A stretch of 50,291 nt of DNA, from positions 1 through 50,291 of the forward strand of contig NZ_NEGJ01000019.1 of assembly GCF_002135415.1 (NCBI RefSeq). Direction: 5' to 3'. Below are positions 46,089-50,291 of the stretch, one piece after another. Origin of the DNA: Acinetobacter sp. ANC 3832. Its GTDB lineage: Bacteria; Pseudomonadota; Gammaproteobacteria; Pseudomonadales; Moraxellaceae. Position numbers and translations under genes: made by a program. The stretch's first letter is position 1. The number at the start of each line of letters is the position of its first letter. Under the pieces are notes generated by a model. That model was not told where the DNA came from, searched no databases, and worked only from the letters and a program-made list of their open reading frames with translations.

Positions 46089-46496
46089 TTATTGGTCTTC
46101 TACAAGTTTTCTAGGCACAATACCCATTTCTTCAAAAATCTCTTCAGCCATATGCATGGCCGCATTGGCAGCAGGTAAACCTGCATATAAAGAAGAATGA
46201 ATAAAGAGTTCTTTTAAATCGTCTTTGGTCACGCCATTGTTGAAACATGCACGTATATGCATACGTAATTCATCGTTACGCCCAAGTGCGAGTAAAATAG
46301 CAATCGTCACTAAACTACGGGTATGACGTGGCATACCTGGGCGTGACCAGACTTCACCCCAAGCAAAACGACTAATAAAATTTTGAAAATCTTCATTAAA
46401 ATCATTTAAATTTTCTAAAGATCGCCCGACATGTTTTTCGCCTAATACTTCAGTCCGAACTTGTATACCTTGTGTATAACGTTCTTCGTCATTCAT
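46089..46496 (-). CDS. pcaC: 4-carboxymuconolactone decarboxylase (PcaC)
   Basis: 135 residues of the CMD family. Blocks ERYTQGIQVRTEVLGEKHV, FAWGEVWSRPGMPRHTRSLV and HIRACFNNGVTKDDLKELF are characteristic. It decarboxylates 4-carboxymuconolactone to beta-ketoadipate enol-lactone, giving PcaD its substrate. It is free-standing here, not fused to PcaD as in some other bacteria. AGAGG precedes the ATG, 12 bp after pcaK. Confidence 0.95.
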   Translation of the reverse strand: MNDEERYTQGIQVRTEVLGEKHVGRSLENLNDFNEDFQNFISRFAWGEVWSRPGMPRHTRSLVTIAILLALGRNDELRMHIRACFNNGVTKDDLKELFIHSSLYAGLPAANAAMHMAEEIFEEMGIVPRKLVEDQ

Positions 46497-46508
46497 GATG
46501 AATACCTC

Positions 46509-47864
46509 TTAAGTTGCGTCTGTATGGGCAACAAATGATTTAATAAGAATGGCCAATGCAGCAGCTGTCGCTGGAATCAGGAGCATGCTTAAAATAGAGC
46601 TGAACGACCAGTTGTTACCTAGCAGTACTGCACCAATCCAAGCACCGAAGACAGCACCAAAACGGCCTATACCAGACATCCATGCCACGCCTGTTGCACG
46701 GCATTGCGTTGGATAAAAACGTGTACTCAGCACTGGCATTGCAGATTGCGCACCGTTTACAGCCATACCCGCACATAGAATAAAGATGGCTAGCAAAGTT
46801 GGACTACCTAAACTTTGGCTAACAATAAAAGCAAAAATACCTGCTGCAAAATAGAATCCAGCAATCACTCGGTTTGGATTAAAACGATCCATTGCCCAAC
46901 CCACAAATAATGCGCTAAGCACACCACCGAATTGGAATAACCCACCAATAAATGCAGCGCGTTCCATTGTGGCACCAGTTTCACGCATCAACGTTGGTAA
47001 CCAACTGGTGAGTAAATAAATAATGACTAGACCCATAAAATAGGTAAACCACAATAAGAAGGTTCCTTTGGCATACTGTTTTGAAAATAGGATGCCAAAC
47101 ACACCTTTTTTAGCCGTAGTTTCGTTCTTTTCTTCGGGTACATAAAATTCTGTTATATGTGCGGCTTGCTCAGGCGCAATACGCATTAGAATATTTTTAA
47201 CTTGGGTTGCTTTATTGCCTTTTAAAATAAGGTAACGGTACGATTCGGGTAAAAAGAAAACCACGACCAACATTAAAATAAGTGGTGCCCATCCGCCAAC
47301 TAAAAATAGGCTATGCCAACCATAGTTTGGAATTAGCCAACTACTGAAAAAACCACCCACAGCCATGCCTAAGTTATAACCACAAAACATACAGGTCACT
47401 AACAATGAACGGCTACGTGCAGGACAATATTCAGAAAATAAAGTGGTTGCATTTGGCATTGCAGCACCTAAGCCAATCCCTGTTAAAAAGCGAAAAATAA
47501 CTAAGCTATCTAAATCACTTGCATAAGCACAGGCTAAGGTAAAACCACCAAAAATTAGCATCGAAATTGCTAAGATAATTTTTCGCCCAAAACGATCAGC
47601 CATTGGACCTGAAAATAAGGCACCGAAGATCATCCCGCCTAAAGCTGCACTCATCACTGGACCTAGCTGTGAACGATCGATGCCCCAATCTTGAGCAAGT
47701 GCAGGTGCAATAAAACCCATTGCTGCTGTATCAATACCATCGACAAAAACAATCAGAAAACAGACTGCTGCAATAAGCCATTGATATTTGCTTATTGGCG
47801 CTTGATTAATTAATGCTTGCGCATCCATTCCTGATTTATGCGTATAACTATCCTGAGACGCCAT
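46509..47864 (-). CDS. pcaK: protocatechuate/4-hydroxybenzoate MFS transporter (PcaK)
   Basis: 451 residues with twelve membrane spans, in the aromatic acid:H+ symporter family. The first span has the family motif FVDGIDTAAMGFIAP, and the loop after TM2 has GPMADRFGRKI. It imports protocatechuate formed in the periplasm by QuiABC, or supplied from outside. AAGGAGG precedes ATG 47864. 39 bp after pcaD. Confidence 0.94.
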   Translation of the reverse strand: MASQDSYTHKSGMDAQALINQAPISKYQWLIAAVCFLIVFVDGIDTAAMGFIAPALAQDWGIDRSQLGPVMSAALGGMIFGALFSGPMADRFGRKIILAISMLIFGGFTLACAYASDLDSLVIFRFLTGIGLGAAMPNATTLFSEYCPARSRSLLVTCMFCGYNLGMAVGGFFSSWLIPNYGWHSLFLVGGWAPLILMLVVVFFLPESYRYLILKGNKATQVKNILMRIAPEQAAHITEFYVPEEKNETTAKKGVFGILFSKQYAKGTFLLWFTYFMGLVIIYLLTSWLPTLMRETGATMERAAFIGGLFQFGGVLSALFVGWAMDRFNPNRVIAGFYFAAGIFAFIVSQSLGSPTLLAIFILCAGMAVNGAQSAMPVLSTRFYPTQCRATGVAWMSGIGRFGAVFGAWIGAVLLGNNWSFSSILSMLLIPATAAALAILIKSFVAHTDAT

Positions 47865-47903
47865 TGTTGCCTCCTTAAGGCCAAATCCTTTTTATCAATT
47901 ACT

Positions 47904-48692
47904 TTATTGATTTTTCTCGATAAATACTTCTAGCATTTGGTTAAATTCATCGGAGCATTCAATATTCGATAAATGAGATGCTGCTAAAATTGCAATCTCA
48001 CCCTTCAGTATATGTTCTTTAATGAATTCACCATCTTCCACTGTCGTTACAGGGTCTTTCGAACCACAAATAATTAAAGTTGGAATTTTCAGTTGAGGTA
48101 ATTCATATAGAACATCTGCATCTGCTAAAGCTCGACAAGCATTTGCATATCCTTTTGCTTCGGTGGTCGCTAGGCTTTGAATCGTTTTTTGCGCCAAAGC
48201 ATTATGCTGATAATCAAATGTGTCACTAAACCAGCGGCTATGTGTTATTTTAACTAAATCAGCTAAGCCATTTTTTTCAACGATATCCGCACGGCTAATC
48301 CATGCATCAGCTTGGCCAATTTTTGCAGCAGAATTTGCAACTGTAATGCTATTAAAACGATGAGCCGCATTTAAACCTAACCACAGCGCCGTGATTCCTC
48401 CCATAGAAATGCCACAAAAATGGGCTTTTTCTATATTTAAAGCATCCATAATATCGATCACATCTTCGCCTAAATTAGCTAGCGTCGTGTCATCCATCAC
48501 ATCACTTTTGCCATGACCACGCGTGTCATAACGTACAACTTTGTATTTATCTTTAAAGTATGTTGCTTGCGGATCCCACATCCCTTTATCTGTACCTAAA
48601 GAATTAGATAAAATAATGACAGGCAAATTTTCAGATCCATCAACTTGTATAGATAAAGTTTTTCCTTGTCGGTTGATAATAGTGTTATTCAC
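47904..48692 (-). CDS. pcaD: 3-oxoadipate enol-lactone hydrolase (PcaD)
   Basis: 262 residues, alpha/beta hydrolase. The nucleophile Ser is in FCGISMGGITALW, and the Asp and His in KDPVTT and ASHLSNIEC. It converts beta-ketoadipate enol-lactone to beta-ketoadipate. The GTG start at 48690-48692 overlaps the pcaB stop as GTGA, and AGGAGA lies 7 nt upstream. It is a paralogue of the partial gene at 1-323. Confidence 0.95.
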   Translation of the reverse strand: MNNTIINRQGKTLSIQVDGSENLPVIILSNSLGTDKGMWDPQATYFKDKYKVVRYDTRGHGKSDVMDDTTLANLGEDVIDIMDALNIEKAHFCGISMGGITALWLGLNAAHRFNSITVANSAAKIGQADAWISRADIVEKNGLADLVKITHSRWFSDTFDYQHNALAQKTIQSLATTEAKGYANACRALADADVLYELPQLKIPTLIICGSKDPVTTVEDGEFIKEHILKGEIAILAASHLSNIECSDEFNQMLEVFIEKNQ

Positions 48693-50047
48693 TTTGCCTC
48701 TCCTTTTGCTTCTTTAAGCACAGCATCGATCTGATCCTGAATATTGCCTAAATAAGATTCAGGTTTAAAAATCAGTCGTAATTCTTCCAAATTAAAATAC
48801 TGTTGCACTTCATCCACTTCACTGACTACATCATATAAATGGCACTGTTCAGCTACAGCTTGTTTACAGGCTTTTTCAACCAAATGATGTGCATTTAAAC
48901 GCCCCATTTTCGGTGCAAGAGCCATCATGACGGCTTCGGCCATAATTAAGCCGTTCGTGCATTCAATATTGCGCTGTATATTCTTACTATTGACTTCTAA
49001 ACCTTGCAGTACTTCAACTGTACGTTGTAATGCGCCTGCACAAAGCTGAAAAATCTCAGGTAAAGCCAACCATTCTGCATGCCAAGAACCGAGACTACGT
49101 TCATGTTCTTGCACCATACTTTGATAGATACTCGACATCAGTGCGGGCACACGATTTGCTGCTGCTAGAATAGATGCTGCGGCCACTGGATTACGTTTAT
49201 GTGGCATCGTGGACGAACCACCACGACCTTTTGCATTTGGTTCAAACACTTCTGCAATTTCAGTTTGCATCATCAGCGACCAATCACGTGCCATTTTCCC
49301 CGTATTCCCTACCACAATGGCCAGAAAGCCTGCAATCTCGATAATACGATCTCGTTCTGCATGCCAAGTACAGGTTGGAACACTCAGGTTTAGTTGTGCA
49401 GCATAAGCTTCAACAACCTTAGACCCTTGATCCAGCAGCGATGCCAATGAACCCACTGCACCACCTAATTGGACTGTAAGTACACGTGCTTTCATTTGTT
49501 CTAATCGGTCTAAATCACGTTTAAAACTACTTGCCCAACGAGCCGCTTTATGACCAAAAGTAATCGGTAATGCTTGTTGTAACCAAGTACGCCCTATCAT
49601 CACTTCAGCGCGATATTTTTCTGTAAGCTCAAGTGATGCTACATATGCTTGTCGCAATTGAAATTCCACAATATCTAAAGCATCTCGAGCTTGTAAAATA
49701 CACGCTGTATCAAGAATATCTTGACTGGTTGCCCCCCAATGCACATAACGGGAAGCATCTTCATCAACGGCTTTTACTGCTGCTGTAAACTGCTTTACAA
49801 ATGGAATTGCGATATTTCCAGCAAGCCCTGTCGCTACTGCAAGGTTTTCAAAATCAATCGCTTGAATACCTTGAGTATTTGCAACATTTGCAATGATTGT
49901 GGCAGCAGACTCAGGAATTACACCAATCTGAGCTTGTGCTTTCGCCAAAGCCACTTCAGCCTGAATCATGTACTTGAGCAAAGCATGATCACTGAAAATT
50001 TCAGTCATATCGGTTTGGTAAAATAAACTCGCATATAAGTGACTCAT
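48689..50047 (-). CDS. pcaB: 3-carboxy-cis,cis-muconate cycloisomerase (PcaB)
   Basis: 452 residues from ATG 50047 (MSHLYASLFYQTDMTEIF), in the fumarase/aspartase superfamily. The superfamily signature is GSSTMPHKRNPVAAASI, and RYVHWGATSQDILDTA carries the other active-site block. It cyclises 3-carboxymuconate to 4-carboxymuconolactone. The frame runs further upstream to 50152, but that would overlap pcaF and adds non-family residues. Overlaps pcaD by 4 nt. Confidence 0.95.
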   Translation of the reverse strand: MSHLYASLFYQTDMTEIFSDHALLKYMIQAEVALAKAQAQIGVIPESAATIIANVANTQGIQAIDFENLAVATGLAGNIAIPFVKQFTAAVKAVDEDASRYVHWGATSQDILDTACILQARDALDIVEFQLRQAYVASLELTEKYRAEVMIGRTWLQQALPITFGHKAARWASSFKRDLDRLEQMKARVLTVQLGGAVGSLASLLDQGSKVVEAYAAQLNLSVPTCTWHAERDRIIEIAGFLAIVVGNTGKMARDWSLMMQTEIAEVFEPNAKGRGGSSTMPHKRNPVAAASILAAANRVPALMSSIYQSMVQEHERSLGSWHAEWLALPEIFQLCAGALQRTVEVLQGLEVNSKNIQRNIECTNGLIMAEAVMMALAPKMGRLNAHHLVEKACKQAVAEQCHLYDVVSEVDEVQQYFNLEELRLIFKPESYLGNIQDQIDAVLKEAKGEAK

Positions 50048-50066
50048 AAGACGACAATCCTTTGAC

Positions 50067-50291
50067 TTAAACCCGTTGAATAATGATTGCGATCCCTTGC
50101 CCGACACCGATACACATTGAGCAAAGGGCATATTCTCCACCTGTTGCTTCAAGTTGATTCAGTGCCGTGGTAATCAGACGTGCACCCGATGCACCCAGTG
50201 GATGACCAATCGCAATCGCACCACCATTGGGATTGACTTTTTCGCTGCCATCCGCAATACCTAAATCACGTGTCACTGCCAAAGCTTGTGC
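50067..50291 (-). CDS. pcaF: beta-ketoadipyl-CoA thiolase, C-terminal part (PcaF)
   Basis: Partial; the gene continues beyond the right edge, and the TTG at 50282 is internal. The last 75 residues hold the thiolase signatures [20 protein letters not shown], with the catalytic His, and [17 protein letters not shown], with the second active-site Cys. It splits beta-ketoadipyl-CoA to succinyl-CoA and acetyl-CoA. 19 bp upstream of pcaB, as in A. baylyi pcaIJFBDKCHG. Confidence 0.95.
   Translation of the reverse strand, partial: AQALAVTRDLGIADGSEKVNPNGGAIAIGHPLGASGARLITTALNQLEATGGEYALCSMCIGVGQGIAIIIQRV

Overview
The window looks like Acinetobacter chromosome. It is AT-rich, and its right third carries the order pcaF-B-D-K-C-H-G-quiB-C-X-A, the known Acinetobacter arrangement for protocatechuate and quinate/shikimate catabolism. 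The left edge holds the 3' end of a second enol-lactone hydrolase gene (catD-like), the last step before the shared beta-ketoadipate stage on the catechol side. Between them lies a complete-looking indole-3-acetic acid (iac) cluster whose end product, catechol, would feed the cat branch. The window is therefore a catabolic island for plant-type aromatics, with ends of both beta-ketoadipate branches within 50 kb.

Layout. 1-370: catD 3' end and a strong terminator. 540-7159 (minus): class II aldolase/adducin-like protein, ketopantoate-reductase-like protein, and a branched-chain-amino-acid-type ABC importer (livF, fused livMG, livH, livK). 7588-10086 (plus): lipoprotein penicillin-acylase family hydrolase. 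10156-15383 (minus): frameshifted outer-membrane channel gene, aldehyde dehydrogenase, GMC alcohol oxidase/dehydrogenase, AraC regulator. 15520-22947 (minus): iacG, F, E, D, C, I, A, H, with divergent iacR (MarR) at 23092-23559. 23626-28288 (minus): 3-hydroxyacyl-CoA-dehydrogenase-like protein, octopine/nopaline-dehydrogenase-family protein, AraC regulator with a clear direct-repeat operator, MFS transporter. 29058-29450: small SnoaL-like protein.

29669-38292 is the accessory part. A decayed IS5/IS903-group element (minus) and a second, nearly intact copy (plus, 1039 bp, one premature stop in its transposase) bracket a tRNA-tail-like attachment region with arm-type repeats, a P4-type tyrosine integrase, and a two-gene operon of unknown function. 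The operon encodes a 1038-residue protein with glycine-rich tracts and a 490-residue single-pass membrane protein with a charged helical tail. This pair is the best candidate for an undescribed system. The right IS ends 1 bp from the quiA stop codon, where pob genes lie in A. baylyi.

38294-50291 (minus): quiA, quiX, quiC, quiB, pcaG, pcaH, pcaC, pcaK, pcaD, pcaB and partial pcaF, apparently one long operon entering from the right edge. Periplasmic quinate/shikimate oxidation makes protocatechuate, which PcaK imports and PcaHG, B, C and D convert to beta-ketoadipate.
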